NCBI RefSeq assembly: GCF_001458195.1
Contig: NZ_CYPU01000039.1
Coordinates: 124,093-188,092, forward strand
DNA: 64,000 nucleotides
Source: Ruegeria atlantica
Lineage (GTDB): Bacteria > Pseudomonadota > Alphaproteobacteria > Rhodobacterales > Rhodobacteraceae
Reading direction: 5' to 3'
The first letter of the stretch is position 1, and each line of letters opens with the position of its first letter. The notes beneath the pieces are model-generated. The model was not told the DNA's origin. It did not search any database and saw nothing but the letters and a program-made list of their open reading frames with translations. Positions 53,101 to 62,184 of this stretch are shown here, piece by piece. The translations under genes and the position numbers were made by a program.

Positions 53101-53550
53101 TTAGAGCTTTCGGCTCATCAAGACATAGCGATCGCGCGGTTTGAAGCCGGTGCGCAAGTACAGCTTATGCGCAGCCTCGTTCGTGCGATCGACTTCCAGG
53201 TGAAGGGCGGTCAGGCCAGCCTCGGCCAGGGCTTTGGGCAGGTCAAGTAGCACTTCGGTAGCGATGCCACGGCCGCGCACGGCCGGGCGGATGTAGATTT
53301 CGTCTATGAATCCGTCCATGCCGCCGAACTCGACCGACCAGCCGAACGTCAGGATGGCATAGCCCAGCGGCGCACGTCCTGGACCGATCAGGTAGACGCA
53401 ACCGTGGGGAATACCCTCTAGCAAGGGGGTCAGCGCATTGCGGGTCTGGTCCATGTCCTGCGCGATCCCGGCTTCGGTGTGGAACGCGGTCACCAAGCCC
53501 ATCAGGCGGTCCAGATCTTCGGGGCGCGCAAGGCGAAGTGCAGCGCTCAT
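53101..53550 (-). CDS. GNAT family N-acetyltransferase
   Basis: A 149-residue single GNAT domain. The acetyl-CoA loop is seen in IRPAVRGRGIATEVLLDLPK, with the preceding strand FIDEIY and the C-terminal TNEAAHKLYLRTGFKPRDRY. Its start overlaps the stop of the upstream nucleoside hydrolase gene (ATGA), so the two form one unit. Acceptor unknown. Confidence 0.9.
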   Translation of the reverse strand: MSAALRLARPEDLDRLMGLVTAFHTEAGIAQDMDQTRNALTPLLEGIPHGCVYLIGPGRAPLGYAILTFGWSVEFGGMDGFIDEIYIRPAVRGRGIATEVLLDLPKALAEAGLTALHLEVDRTNEAAHKLYLRTGFKPRDRYVLMSRKL

Positions 53551-54488
53551 AGCCGGGCCAGCCGTTCGGTCAGCAGGGCGAAAAAGCCGTCAGCGTCGAC
53601 TTCCCCAATGAACATCGCGTTGGGCGGATGGTCGGTCACGCGCCACCAATCGGCGACGGTCATACCCATCGTCAGTTCGGACTGCGTTTCGATCTGTACG
53701 TTGATGTGTCGACCCGAGAACAGCTCCGGCCGGATCAGATAGGCGGTCACGCACGGGTCGTGCAGCGGCGCGCCTTCCGAGCCGTATTTCTCTATATCGA
53801 AACGTTCGAAGAAATCCGTCATCTCGGCCACGGCATGACCGACTTTACTGTCGAGGGCGCGAAAGGCGTCATTGCGGTGTTTCGTTACCAGCGCGTCGTG
53901 GGTAACGTCCAGTGGCATAACGACGACGTGTACGCCGGATTTGAACACGATATCAGCAGCTTCGGGATCGACGTAGATGTTGAATTCTGCCGCTGGGGTG
54001 ATGTTGCCGACCTCAAAATAGGCCCCGCCCATCAGAACGATTTCCTGGACCCGGTCGACAATGTCAGGCGCTTTTTGAAAGGCGGATGCGATGTTCGTCA
54101 ACGGGCCAAGCGGGCAAAATGTGACGGTTCCAGGCTCATTTGCACGCAGGGTGTCGATGATGAAGTCGACCGCGTGCCCGTCAGCCAGCGGCATTTCCGG
54201 ATCAGGCAGGACGGGACCGTCGAGGCCGGTCTTGCCGTGCACATGTTCTGCGGTGACCAGAGGGCGGTTTAGCGGGCGGTCACACCCGGCATAAACAGGG
54301 ATATGCGTGTGGCCGGCCAGTTCACAGACGATCCGCGCATTCTTGGCCGTCAGTTCCAGCGGTACATTCCCCGCAACGGCGGTAATGCCCAGAACATCAA
54401 TCTCTTCCGGGCTTGCCAATGCCAGCAAGATGGCGACTGCGTCGTCCTGCCCGGGATCGGTGTCGATGATGATCTTGCGCGGTGCCAT
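53547..54488 (-). CDS. Nucleoside hydrolase
   Basis: Cleaves ribonucleosides into base and ribose. The calcium-binding N-terminal motif DTDPGQDDAVAILL is complete, with a further Asp in the late HDPCVTAYLIRPELF region. VTFCPLGPLTNIA and VMPLDVTHDAL also fit the family. ATG 54488 gives 313 residues, the usual length; an upstream in-frame start would cross into the repeat spacer. Base preference (pyrimidine or inosine/uridine) cannot be set from sequence. Confidence 0.94.
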   Translation of the reverse strand: MAPRKIIIDTDPGQDDAVAILLALASPEEIDVLGITAVAGNVPLELTAKNARIVCELAGHTHIPVYAGCDRPLNRPLVTAEHVHGKTGLDGPVLPDPEMPLADGHAVDFIIDTLRANEPGTVTFCPLGPLTNIASAFQKAPDIVDRVQEIVLMGGAYFEVGNITPAAEFNIYVDPEAADIVFKSGVHVVVMPLDVTHDALVTKHRNDAFRALDSKVGHAVAEMTDFFERFDIEKYGSEGAPLHDPCVTAYLIRPELFSGRHINVQIETQSELTMGMTVADWWRVTDHPPNAMFIGEVDADGFFALLTERLARL

Positions 54489-54512
54489 GCTTTGCCTCCG
54501 GGGTATTGAAGC
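54489..54512 (+). repeat. Dispersed intergenic repeat, short copy C
   Basis: The spacer upstream of the nucleoside hydrolase holds TTTGCCTCCGGGGTATTGAA. It matches the first half of the longer copy at 63070-63111 (TTTGCCTCCGGCGGGGATAT). Confidence 0.4.
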
Positions 54513-54551
54513 GCGGACACTCGCAAGTGTCACCACGCTTGTCCAGTGGTT

Positions 54552-55409
54552 TCAGGCCTCCGTTGTCGCGCCCAACGGCGGGAGTTTGCCGTTGGCACGG
54601 TGCTCTTCAATTTTGACCTCGTCCCACAGCGAATCCATTTCTTCCAAATCGCTTTGCGACGGCGTTTTTCCGCGCGCAGCCAGCCGCGCCTCGACCTGCT
54701 CGAACCGGCGTGTGAACTTGGCGTTGGTGCGGCGCAGGGCGGCCTCGGGTTCGATGCCCAGATGACGGCCCAGATTGACCATCACGAACAGAAGATCGCC
54801 GAATTCATCCTCCAGCGCGTCTGCGTCCTTAGCATTGCGCGCTTCCTCCAGTTCTGCAGCCTCTTCGGTGATCTTGGCCAGCACATGGCTGGCATCAGGC
54901 CAGTCGAACCCCACGCGGGCCGCGCGTTTCTGCAGCTTGTGCGCGCGCAACAGGGCAGGCAGGTTGGCCGCGACACCATCCAGCGCGCCTTTCTGTTCCT
55001 TGCCGGCGCGCTCAGCCGCCTTGATGGTTTCCCAATCCACGGTCTGCTGGTCCGCTGATTTATCGTGGGATTCATCGCCAAATACATGCGGGTGACGGTC
55101 GACCATCTTGTCCGACATGGTCCGCACCACGTCCTGAAAGGTGAAATGCCCGGCTTCTTCGGCCATTTGTGCGTGAAAAACCGACTGGAACAGCAGGTCG
55201 CCCAGCTCGCCTTTCAGCTCATCATAGGCTTCGCGCTCGATGGCATCGGCGACCTCATAGGCCTCCTCGATCGTGTAGGGGGCGATGGTGGTAAAATCCT
55301 GTTCGATATCCCACGGGCAGCCCGTTTGCGGGTCACGCAGACGGCGCATGATTTCCAACAGGCGCTCGATACCCGCTTCGCTGTCGTGGATCAGAGGATT
55401 TTCGGCCAT
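54552..55409 (-). CDS. mazG: Nucleoside triphosphate pyrophosphohydrolase MazG
   Basis: House-cleaning hydrolase that converts NTPs to NMPs and pyrophosphate. It has two MazG domains: the first with TGCPWDIEQDF, then YTIEEAYEVADAIE and ELGDLLFQSVFHAQM; the second with VLAKITEEAAELEEA and LEDEFGDLLFVMVNL. The EExx(E)...ExxD metal-site pattern is intact in both halves. The start is at ATG 55409 (285 aa). It is divergent from the M20 amidohydrolase gene. Confidence 0.95.
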   Translation of the reverse strand: MAENPLIHDSEAGIERLLEIMRRLRDPQTGCPWDIEQDFTTIAPYTIEEAYEVADAIEREAYDELKGELGDLLFQSVFHAQMAEEAGHFTFQDVVRTMSDKMVDRHPHVFGDESHDKSADQQTVDWETIKAAERAGKEQKGALDGVAANLPALLRAHKLQKRAARVGFDWPDASHVLAKITEEAAELEEARNAKDADALEDEFGDLLFVMVNLGRHLGIEPEAALRRTNAKFTRRFEQVEARLAARGKTPSQSDLEEMDSLWDEVKIEEHRANGKLPPLGATTEA

Positions 55410-55475
55410 TGCGAACCCTTTCGTTCCGGTGTCAGATGCATCCATTCCGCAGTCCCGAGTAGGAGTCCACCCCAG

Positions 55476-56639
55476 ATGCCCGTCGTCAACCGAATTGCCG
55501 ATTACTCAGCCGATATGGCCGCATGGCGCAAACACTTGCATTCAATCCCCGAGTTGGAGTTCGAATGCCATGAAACGGCAGCATTCGTGGCGGACCGTCT
55601 GCGCGAATTCGGAGTGGACGAGCTGCACGAAGGTATTGCCAAGACCGGGATCGTCGCGATCATCAGCGGGCGGGGTGAGGGGCCTACGATTGGTCTGCGG
55701 GCCGATATGGACGCGCTGCCGATCCCTGAGGAAACGGGCGTCGAATACGCCTCGACCAATCCGGGCAAGATGCACGCCTGCGGTCATGACGGGCATACTA
55801 CGATGCTGTTGGGTGCGGCGCGTTATCTGGCCGAGACGCGGAATTTTCGCGGCCGTGTGGCGCTGATCTTTCAGCCTGCCGAAGAAGAAGGCGGCGGCGC
55901 GGGCGTGATGGTCGAAGAAGGCATCATGGATCGGTTCGATATTTCTCAGGTCTACGCTCTGCACAATGCGCCAAACCTGCCCGTAGGCGCATTTCACACC
56001 ACTCCGGGGCCGATCATGGCGGCGGTGGATACGTTCGAGGTTCATATTCAGGGCGTTGGTGGTCACGGTGCAATGCCGCATGAAGCCCGCGACCCGGTGA
56101 TGGCGGCCTGCGGCATTGCGCAGGCCATTCAGACTATCGTCAGCCGCAACAACTATGCGCTGGACGACCTGGTTGTCTCGGTCACGCAAATCCACACCGG
56201 GACGGTGAATAACGTGATCCCCGACACGGCTTTCATCAACGGCACTGTTCGAACCTTCGATCCAAACGTTCAGCAGATGGTAATCGAGCGTATGGAGCAA
56301 ATCGTACAGGGGCAGGCGACCTCTTACGGAGTCGAGGCGCGGCTGGATTACGAAAAGAACTACCCGGCCACGATCAACGATGGCGAAAAGGCCGGATTTG
56401 CCGCCGAGGTGGCCCGCGACGTGTCCGGGGCCGAGCGTGTGGTGGGCAACACGGGCCGCGAAATGGGGGCCGAGGATTTCTCGTACATGCTACAATCGCG
56501 CCCCGGTGCCTATCTGTTCCTGGGGCAGGGCGAGAGCGCCGGGTTGCATCATCCGAAATACAACTTCAACGACGAGATCGCGCCGGTTGGCGCTTCGTTC
56601 TTTGCACGGATCGTCGAAAAGGCGCAGCCGCTGGGCTGA
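55476..56639 (+). CDS. M20 family amidohydrolase (hippurate hydrolase type)
   Basis: A 387-residue zinc/manganese amidohydrolase. Metal-site motifs are GLRADMDALPIPEETG, ACGHDGHTTMLLG and QPAEEEGGGAGVMVEEG; the lid domain follows near 180-290 (GVGGHGAMPHEARDPV). Members hydrolyse N-acyl amino acids such as hippurate. ATG 55476 has AGGAG upstream. It is followed 13 bases later by a ureohydrolase gene and then a second one, suggesting a shared role in amide or guanidino-compound use. Confidence 0.92.
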   Translation: MPVVNRIADYSADMAAWRKHLHSIPELEFECHETAAFVADRLREFGVDELHEGIAKTGIVAIISGRGEGPTIGLRADMDALPIPEETGVEYASTNPGKMHACGHDGHTTMLLGAARYLAETRNFRGRVALIFQPAEEEGGGAGVMVEEGIMDRFDISQVYALHNAPNLPVGAFHTTPGPIMAAVDTFEVHIQGVGGHGAMPHEARDPVMAACGIAQAIQTIVSRNNYALDDLVVSVTQIHTGTVNNVIPDTAFINGTVRTFDPNVQQMVIERMEQIVQGQATSYGVEARLDYEKNYPATINDGEKAGFAAEVARDVSGAERVVGNTGREMGAEDFSYMLQSRPGAYLFLGQGESAGLHHPKYNFNDEIAPVGASFFARIVEKAQPLG

Positions 56640-56652
56640 CGGGGGGGAAGAC

Positions 56653-57621
56653 ATGGCACTGGAAGACGCAAAGAACCAGGTGGACGAGGCATTCACCAAT
56701 CCTGATCTCAAGGGACTGTCATACGAGAACACCTTTGGCGGCGCGACCTCGTTCCTGCGTCGCCTTTACACTAAGGACCTGAAAGGCGTGGATATCGCCG
56801 TCACAGGTGTGCCCTTTGATCAAGCGGTGACGAACCGACCCGGCACCCGTCTTGGACCGCGTGCCATACGTGAGGCCAGCGCGCTGCAATCGCCGGATGC
56901 GCCCTACGGCTGGCCGTTCGATGCGCTCAGCGAGCTGGCAATCGTGGATTACGGAGATATGGCTTATGACTATGCCAATATCCCTGCCTTTCCCGATACG
57001 TTGACCGACCACATCCGTACTATTCTGGCCGCTGATGTGTCTTCGGTCACATTAGGCGGGGACCACTATATCAGCTTTCCGATCCTCAAGGCATATGCCG
57101 AGAAATACGGTCCGATGTCTCTGCTGCAATTCGATGCGCATACCGACACTTGGGCCGATGACGACATGTCCCGCGTGGATCACGGGACGATGTTCTACAA
57201 GGCGGTGAAATCCGGCATCGTGGACCCGAAACGCTCGGTTCAGGTTGGTATCCGCACGACCAACGAGGATACTCTGGGCGTCAACATCATCGACGCGCGC
57301 GAAGTGTACGAATCCGGCCCCGCCGCCGTGGCGAAAAAGATCAAAGGTATTTTGGGCGACAGCCCAGTCTATCTGAGCTTTGACATCGACGGCCTGGACC
57401 CGGCCTTTGCCCCCGGCACCGGCACGCCCGTTTGGGGCGGACTGAGTTCCATTCAGGCGCAGATCATCCTGCGCGACATTGCCGGGATTAACATCAAAGG
57501 CGGGGACGTGGTCGAGGTCTCACCGCCCTATGACACGTCAGGTGCCACGGCCATTGCAGGTGCTCACGTGGCGACTCAGATCATTTGCCTGCTGGGGTGG
57601 AACAAGCTGGTGCAGGATTAA
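56653..57621 (+). CDS. speB: Agmatinase-like ureohydrolase
   Basis: Hydrolyses a guanidino compound to an amine and urea, using a two-manganese centre. The three metal motifs are GGDHYISFP, QFDAHTDTWADD and LSFDIDGLDPAFAPGTGTP. The loop after the second motif (RVDHGTMFYKA) is like that of true agmatinases, which supports agmatine as substrate. The protein is 322 residues. A near-paralogue with a different loop follows 62 bases downstream. Confidence 0.9.
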   Translation: MALEDAKNQVDEAFTNPDLKGLSYENTFGGATSFLRRLYTKDLKGVDIAVTGVPFDQAVTNRPGTRLGPRAIREASALQSPDAPYGWPFDALSELAIVDYGDMAYDYANIPAFPDTLTDHIRTILAADVSSVTLGGDHYISFPILKAYAEKYGPMSLLQFDAHTDTWADDDMSRVDHGTMFYKAVKSGIVDPKRSVQVGIRTTNEDTLGVNIIDAREVYESGPAAVAKKIKGILGDSPVYLSFDIDGLDPAFAPGTGTPVWGGLSSIQAQIILRDIAGINIKGGDVVEVSPPYDTSGATAIAGAHVATQIICLLGWNKLVQD

Positions 57622-57683
57622 CCTTTGGTTAGCCATCTTTCCGGTATCTGATTAACCAAAAGCCGGACGGGAGAAATACGGGC

Positions 57684-58631
57684 ATGACAGACTTTAACCA
57701 ACCGATCAGCGGCAATGATCTGGCGCGGTTTTCCGGGCCGAACACGTTCATGCGGTTGCCGCAGGCTGACTCGCTGGCCGGGTTGGATGTGGCCGTGCTG
57801 GGCATCCCGATGGATATCGGCACCTCTTGGAGGTCAGGTACACGGTTTGGGCCGAAACAAATCCGCAGCGAAAGCGCGATGATCCGGCCTTATAACATGG
57901 CCAATTCCGCAGCTCCGTTCGATAGCTTGCAAATTGCGGATATCGGCGATCTGGCGATCAATACGTTCTCGCTGCCCGACAGCCTGAAGATCATCAAGGA
58001 AAGCTACGATTCAATTCTGGATCAGGCGGTGATCCCGGTTGCGATGGGCGGCGACCATTCGATCACGCTGCCGATTTTGCGCGCTATTGCGGCCAAGCAT
58101 GGTCCGGTCGCGCTGGTGCATGTGGATGCTCATGCCGACGTGAATGAAGAGATGTTCGGCGAACGTGAAACGCACGGTACTGTCTTTCGCCGCGCCTATG
58201 AAGAAAAGCTGATCGTCCCGGACAAGACCTTTCAGGTCGGCATTCGCGGTTCGGGTTACGCGGCCAGCGACTTTACTGAGGCGCAGGACTGGGGCTTTCG
58301 CCAATTCCCGGCGTGGGGGCTGTGGCAGCAGAACCTGACCGAGATCGGCTCGCAAATCCGGAAAACGATCGGGGACCACCCGGTCTATATCACCTATGAC
58401 ATCGACAGTCTGGACCCTGCATATGCCCCCGGCACCGGCACGCCGGAAATCGGAGGGCTGACCACGCCGCAAGCGCTGCAGCTGATTCATGCGTTGTCGG
58501 GTGTGAAAGTAGTCGGATGCGATCTGGTCGAGGTGTCGCCGCCATACGATCCGTCAGGCAACACGGCACTGACCGCAGCAAACCTGTTGTTTGAGCTGCT
58601 GTGCATATTGCCGGGCGTGACGTCACGGTAG
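57684..58631 (+). CDS. Second ureohydrolase of the agmatinase/guanidinobutyrase family
   Basis: A 315-residue paralogue of the previous gene. Its metal motifs are GGDHSITLP, HVDAHADVNEEMFGERETHG and ITYDIDSLDPAYAPGTGTP. The second motif differs from agmatinase and looks like the DAHADVN-type loop of guanidino-acid hydrolases (guanidinobutyrase/guanidinopropionase). A different substrate from the upstream enzyme is therefore likely, but this is inference. The intervening spacer has three TTAACC-like half-sites. It starts at ATG 57684. Confidence 0.88.
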   Translation: MTDFNQPISGNDLARFSGPNTFMRLPQADSLAGLDVAVLGIPMDIGTSWRSGTRFGPKQIRSESAMIRPYNMANSAAPFDSLQIADIGDLAINTFSLPDSLKIIKESYDSILDQAVIPVAMGGDHSITLPILRAIAAKHGPVALVHVDAHADVNEEMFGERETHGTVFRRAYEEKLIVPDKTFQVGIRGSGYAASDFTEAQDWGFRQFPAWGLWQQNLTEIGSQIRKTIGDHPVYITYDIDSLDPAYAPGTGTPEIGGLTTPQALQLIHALSGVKVVGCDLVEVSPPYDPSGNTALTAANLLFELLCILPGVTSR

Positions 58632-58694
58632 AAGAGTTCGCACCTTGTTTGCCAAAGCTATCCGAATATGGTCAGCGCAAGGGCTGGTCCGGGG

Positions 58695-59102
58695 ATGAAA
58701 AAAATGGTGCTGTGGCTGATTGTTGTTCTGGTAATTTTGCTTGGAGCATACATTCGTTTTGCACCATCAGACCCGGCAAAATGGCATGTGGCACCGATAG
58801 GTGATCAGGACCGTGATCTTGATGGAGGTGTCGTCCGTGTGGTCGAAACGGGGCCGGATGGCCTGCTGCGGCTGGATGCGTTCGCACGCGTTTCAGACCG
58901 AACGTCAGTGCTGGCCGGGTCTGTTGATGAAGGGATGATTACCTACATCACGCGTACGAAAGTGATCGGCTTTCCGGACTACACGACAGTGCAACAAGAC
59001 GGAGACACGCTTCGCATCTATGCTCGTCTCAGGTTTGGCCGGTCAGATTTTGGGGTAAACCGCGCTCGTGTTGATGAGTGGCTTGCTCTGTTGCAGCCCT
59101 GA
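58695..59102 (+). CDS. DUF1499 protein
   Basis: About 135 residues. An N-terminal membrane anchor (MVLWLIVVLVILLGAYIRF) is followed by the DUF1499 core, including the YITRTKVIGFPDYTTVQQ region and the ending RVDEWLALL. Function unknown in the family. ATG 58695 is favoured because it begins just before the anchor; an earlier ATG at 58668 adds nine residues. Its 3' end overlaps the convergent secreted-protein gene by 60 bases. Confidence 0.85.
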   Translation: MKKMVLWLIVVLVILLGAYIRFAPSDPAKWHVAPIGDQDRDLDGGVVRVVETGPDGLLRLDAFARVSDRTSVLAGSVDEGMITYITRTKVIGFPDYTTVQQDGDTLRIYARLRFGRSDFGVNRARVDEWLALLQP

Positions 59103-59330
59103 GGACAAGCACCCCTCCTGAACCTCGCGCCACATCGGTACGTTCAGGGACATCTGGCATTGCGCCATGAACATGCGGCCATCGACCTGGAGGCAGATCA
59201 TCTCGCCCAGTTCGACGCGGGTTCCGGATTTGTCGGTGCAATAGCAGTCCTGAACCTTGCCGCCGGGGCCGACCACGTCGGCCAGGGCGGGCGTTACGAG
59301 CAGTGTAAAAACAAGTATCAACCGTTTCAT
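59043..59330 (-). CDS. Small secreted cysteine-containing protein
   Basis: A 95-residue protein with a signal peptide (MKRLILVFTLLVTPALA) and four mature-part segments with cysteine: DCYCTDKSGTR, EMICLQVDG, AQCQMSLNVPMW and EGCLSS. The fifth cysteine suggests disulfides or metal binding in the periplasm. A longer upstream open frame on this strand runs antisense to prfA and is not used. Function unknown. The gene overlaps DUF1499 by 60 bases, end to end. Confidence 0.72.
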   Translation of the reverse strand: MKRLILVFTLLVTPALADVVGPGGKVQDCYCTDKSGTRVELGEMICLQVDGRMFMAQCQMSLNVPMWREVQEGCLSSGLQQSKPLINTSAVYPKI

Positions 59331-59393
59331 GTGCATTAGCCTAGCATAGTGAGGGGCCTTGACCAAAGGGCCGGATTGATAGACACCGCCCGG

Positions 59394-60449
59394 ATGATCC
59401 CCGAAGAACGACTTGAACAGATAACCCAGCGATTCCAGTACCTCGAAGCGGCCATGGCAGATGGTGCCTCGGGTGGGGATATTGCGGCCTTGGCCAAAGA
59501 ATATTCCGACCTCAAACCGGTTGTGGATCAGATCATGGCGTGGCGTCAGCTGGTCGCCGATCTGGCCGAGGCCGAGGCGATGCTGGCCGACCCGGACATG
59601 AAAGAACTGGCGGAAGAAGAAATTCCGGCTTTGAAGACCCGCATCCCCGAATCCGAACACGCCTTGCAGCTTGCGTTGTTGCCCCGTGATGCGGCGGATG
59701 CGCGTCCGGCGATGCTGGAAATCCGCCCCGGAACTGGCGGCGATGAGGCCGCGCTGTTCGCCGGGGACCTTCTGCGCATGTACCAGCGCTATTCCGAAGC
59801 GCGGGGATGGAAGTTTGAGATCATCGAAGAACAGGCCTCGGATCTGGGTGGGATCAAAGAGGTCGTTGCCCACATCAAGGGCGAGAACGTGTTTGCCCGG
59901 ATGAAATACGAGTCCGGCGTGCACCGGGTGCAGCGCGTGCCGGAAACCGAAAGTGGCGGACGCATTCACACCTCGGCTGCGACGGTCGCGGTTTTGCCCG
60001 AGGCCGAGGATGTGGATATCCAGATCGACGCCAATGATATTCGCATCGACACCATGCGCAGTTCAGGCGCGGGGGGGCAGCACGTGAACACCACAGACTC
60101 GGCGGTGCGGATCACCCACCTTCCAACCGGGATCGTGGTAACAAGCTCGGAGAAATCGCAGCACCGCAACCGCGAGATTGCGATGCAGGTGCTCAAAACC
60201 CGGCTGTATGATCAGGAGCGTCAGCGGATCGATAGTGAACGGTCGGCGGACCGGGCGAGCCAGGTGGGGTCGGGGGATCGATCCGAACGGATCAGAACCT
60301 ACAATTTCCCGCAGGGGCGCATGACCGATCACCGCATCAATCTGACGCTATATAAGCTGGATCAGGTGATGCAGGGCGATCTGGACGAAGTGATCGACGC
60401 ATTGACAGCTGACGATCAGGCGCGGCTGCTGGCCGATATGGCGCAATGA
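59394..60449 (+). CDS. prfA: Peptide chain release factor 1
   Basis: Recognises UAA and UAG and triggers peptide release. The GGQ motif is in [17 protein letters not shown]; the codon-recognition tripeptide region is [17 protein letters not shown], in the RF1 (PxT) form rather than the RF2 (SPF) form. ATG 59394 gives 351 residues, the usual size. The GGQ glutamine is the expected target of PrmC, whose gene overlaps the stop by four bases. Confidence 0.97.
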   Translation: MIPEERLEQITQRFQYLEAAMADGASGGDIAALAKEYSDLKPVVDQIMAWRQLVADLAEAEAMLADPDMKELAEEEIPALKTRIPESEHALQLALLPRDAADARPAMLEIRPGTGGDEAALFAGDLLRMYQRYSEARGWKFEIIEEQASDLGGIKEVVAHIKGENVFARMKYESGVHRVQRVPETESGGRIHTSAATVAVLPEAEDVDIQIDANDIRIDTMRSSGAGGQHVNTTDSAVRITHLPTGIVVTSSEKSQHRNREIAMQVLKTRLYDQERQRIDSERSADRASQVGSGDRSERIRTYNFPQGRMTDHRINLTLYKLDQVMQGDLDEVIDALTADDQARLLADMAQ

Positions 60450-61291
60450 TCGCCGCGCTGACAGCAGCACAGGCGATGGTCGCAGCCACGGCGCGATTGC
60501 GGGCAGCTGGCGTGGCTGACCCGGCGCGGGATGCGCGGGTTCTGCTGGCCCATGCGGCGCGGATCGAAGCCAGCCGGGTCACTCTGATTGCGCCCGAAGA
60601 GCTGTCTCCTGAAATTGCAGAGCGCTATGATCAGTTGATCTCGCTGCGTGCAGTGCGTGTTCCGGTGTCGCACCTGTTGGGCGAGCGCGAGTTTTATGGC
60701 CGACGGTTCCGCGTCAGTCGCGATGTGCTGGACCCACGGCCGGAAACCGAAGCGCTGATCGAAGCTGCGCTCAGCGAACCGTTCGATCATGTACTGGATC
60801 TGGGTGTCGGCTCAGGCTGTATCCTGATCACGTTGCTGGCTGAACGGGCCAGTGCCTCGGGCGTGGGTGCGGACCTGAGCGAGGCCGCCTGTCTGCAGGC
60901 CAGCGCAAATGCAGTGCAACATCAGGTACAGGGTCGGGTGGAAATCCTGAAATCTGACTGGTTTCAGAATATTGACGGCCAGTTTGATCTGATCGTTTCG
61001 AATCCGCCCTACATTTCACTGCAAGAAATGGCCGACCTTTCGCCAGAAGTGCGCGTGCATGAACCGCGCATGGCGCTGACGGACGAAGGGGACGGGCTGG
61101 GCGCTTATCGCCGCATCGCGGCGGGTGCGCCGGACTTTCTATTGCCCGGCGGTCGCCTGTTGGTGGAAATCGGGCCAACGCAGGGGCAAAGCGTCGCGGC
61201 TTTGTTCGAGTCGGCGGGTTTGACAGCCACACGGATCGTTCCCGATCTAGACGGCCGCGATCGCGTCGTTTTTGCCAAAATGCCGCTTTAA
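60446..61291 (+). CDS. prmC: Release-factor glutamine N5-methyltransferase
   Basis: Methylates the GGQ glutamine of release factors using SAM. The 281-residue protein has the N-terminal helical domain and a Rossmann domain with [16 protein letters not shown], then the catalytic [15 protein letters not shown] coupling to prfA is standard. The 3' end is followed by a 237-base spacer before the DUF4167 gene. Confidence 0.97.
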   Translation: MIAALTAAQAMVAATARLRAAGVADPARDARVLLAHAARIEASRVTLIAPEELSPEIAERYDQLISLRAVRVPVSHLLGEREFYGRRFRVSRDVLDPRPETEALIEAALSEPFDHVLDLGVGSGCILITLLAERASASGVGADLSEAACLQASANAVQHQVQGRVEILKSDWFQNIDGQFDLIVSNPPYISLQEMADLSPEVRVHEPRMALTDEGDGLGAYRRIAAGAPDFLLPGGRLLVEIGPTQGQSVAALFESAGLTATRIVPDLDGRDRVVFAKMPL

Positions 61292-61528
61292 TGCGGCAAC
61301 CTGAGGCCGAAATACGCCGATTAATGTAAAAAAGCTGCGAATTTTTGGATAACCCCCTTGTCTGCACGCACAGGACGTGTTTACTCAACACCAGTCGGAG
61401 GGCTGACGCTGGTTCAGCGGGCCCCGGACGCCAAGCCCAAAATGGTCGACATCGCGTCACAGCTAAGCTTTTGAGCAGTGCAGGATGCGAGATGATCGAC
61501 AGCGAATGACAAGGCTGACGTAAAGTAA

Positions 61529-62125
61529 ATGAGATCTTCCAAATCCCGCTCTCGGGTCAAGAATAACCGCAACCGCCCTTCTGGGGGTAATGTCGTAAAC
61601 CGGGTTTTTGATAGCTCGGGTCCCGAAGGCAAGGTGCGCGGTACGCCCCAGCAGATTATCGACAAGTATAATCAGTTGGCGCGCGACGCCCAACTGTCCA
61701 ATGACCGTGTGGCCGCTGAGAACTTTCAGCAGCACGCAGAACACTATCTGCGCCTGCTGAGTGAGGCACAGCGCGAAATGGAAGCGCGCCGCGAAGAGCA
61801 AGACCGCCAGAACCGCGAGCGTCAGGCTGAGCGGGACCGCGAACGCGCCGAGCGGCAGGAGCGCGAAGCTGCCGCCCGTCAGTCGGACCCGGCCGAAGCG
61901 CCGCAACCGGACGTGATGGATTTCACCCCCGAGGCAGCTACCCCGGAATCCGGTTTGGTTGAGACCCCGGAGAGCAAGGATGCTGCTGCGGTGGCGGCCA
62001 CCGAAGCACCGGCGAAAAAAGAAAAAGCACCGCGTCGCCCGCGTACGCGCAAGCCAAAGCCTGCGCCGGAGGGGGCAGAGGACGCGCCGACAAGCAATGG
62101 TGATGCACCGGAAGCGGCTGAGTAA
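61529..62125 (+). CDS. DUF4167 protein
   Basis: A 198-residue protein. The N-terminal domain is basic and conserved in form (MRSSKSRSRVKNNRNRPSGG, then FDSSGPEGKVRGTPQQIIDK and RVAAENFQQHAEHYLR), like an RNA- or DNA-binding domain. A long charged helix (REEQDRQNRERQAERDRERA) and a low-complexity Ala/Pro/Lys tail follow. Function unknown. It is preceded by a 237-base spacer with no visible gene and followed by a strong terminator. Confidence 0.88.
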   Translation: MRSSKSRSRVKNNRNRPSGGNVVNRVFDSSGPEGKVRGTPQQIIDKYNQLARDAQLSNDRVAAENFQQHAEHYLRLLSEAQREMEARREEQDRQNRERQAERDRERAERQEREAAARQSDPAEAPQPDVMDFTPEAATPESGLVETPESKDAAAVAATEAPAKKEKAPRRPRTRKPKPAPEGAEDAPTSNGDAPEAAE

Positions 62126-62143
62126 TTTCCGCCATAGAGTTCA

Positions 62144-62178
62144 AAAAAGCCCCGGAGTACGCTCCGGGGCTTTTTCTT
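62144..62178. terminator. Bidirectional intrinsic terminator between DUF4167 gene and rsmA
   Basis: A 14-bp stem (AAAAAGCCCCGGAG with CTCCGGGGCTTTTT) around loop TACG, followed by T-rich sequence on both strands. It serves both convergent genes. A second, outer 13-base inverted repeat (62138-62150 and 62188-62200) could compete with it. Confidence 0.93.
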
Positions 62179-62184
62179 TGCACA

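Noticed and set aside
59331-59969. Long upstream extension of the minus-strand secreted-protein frame
   Set aside because: It runs antisense to prfA, while the signal peptide near 59330 marks the true start.
61292-61528. Gene or structured RNA before the DUF4167 gene
   Set aside because: No open frame with a ribosome site and no stable long-range pairing that I could find; it is probably promoter and leader.
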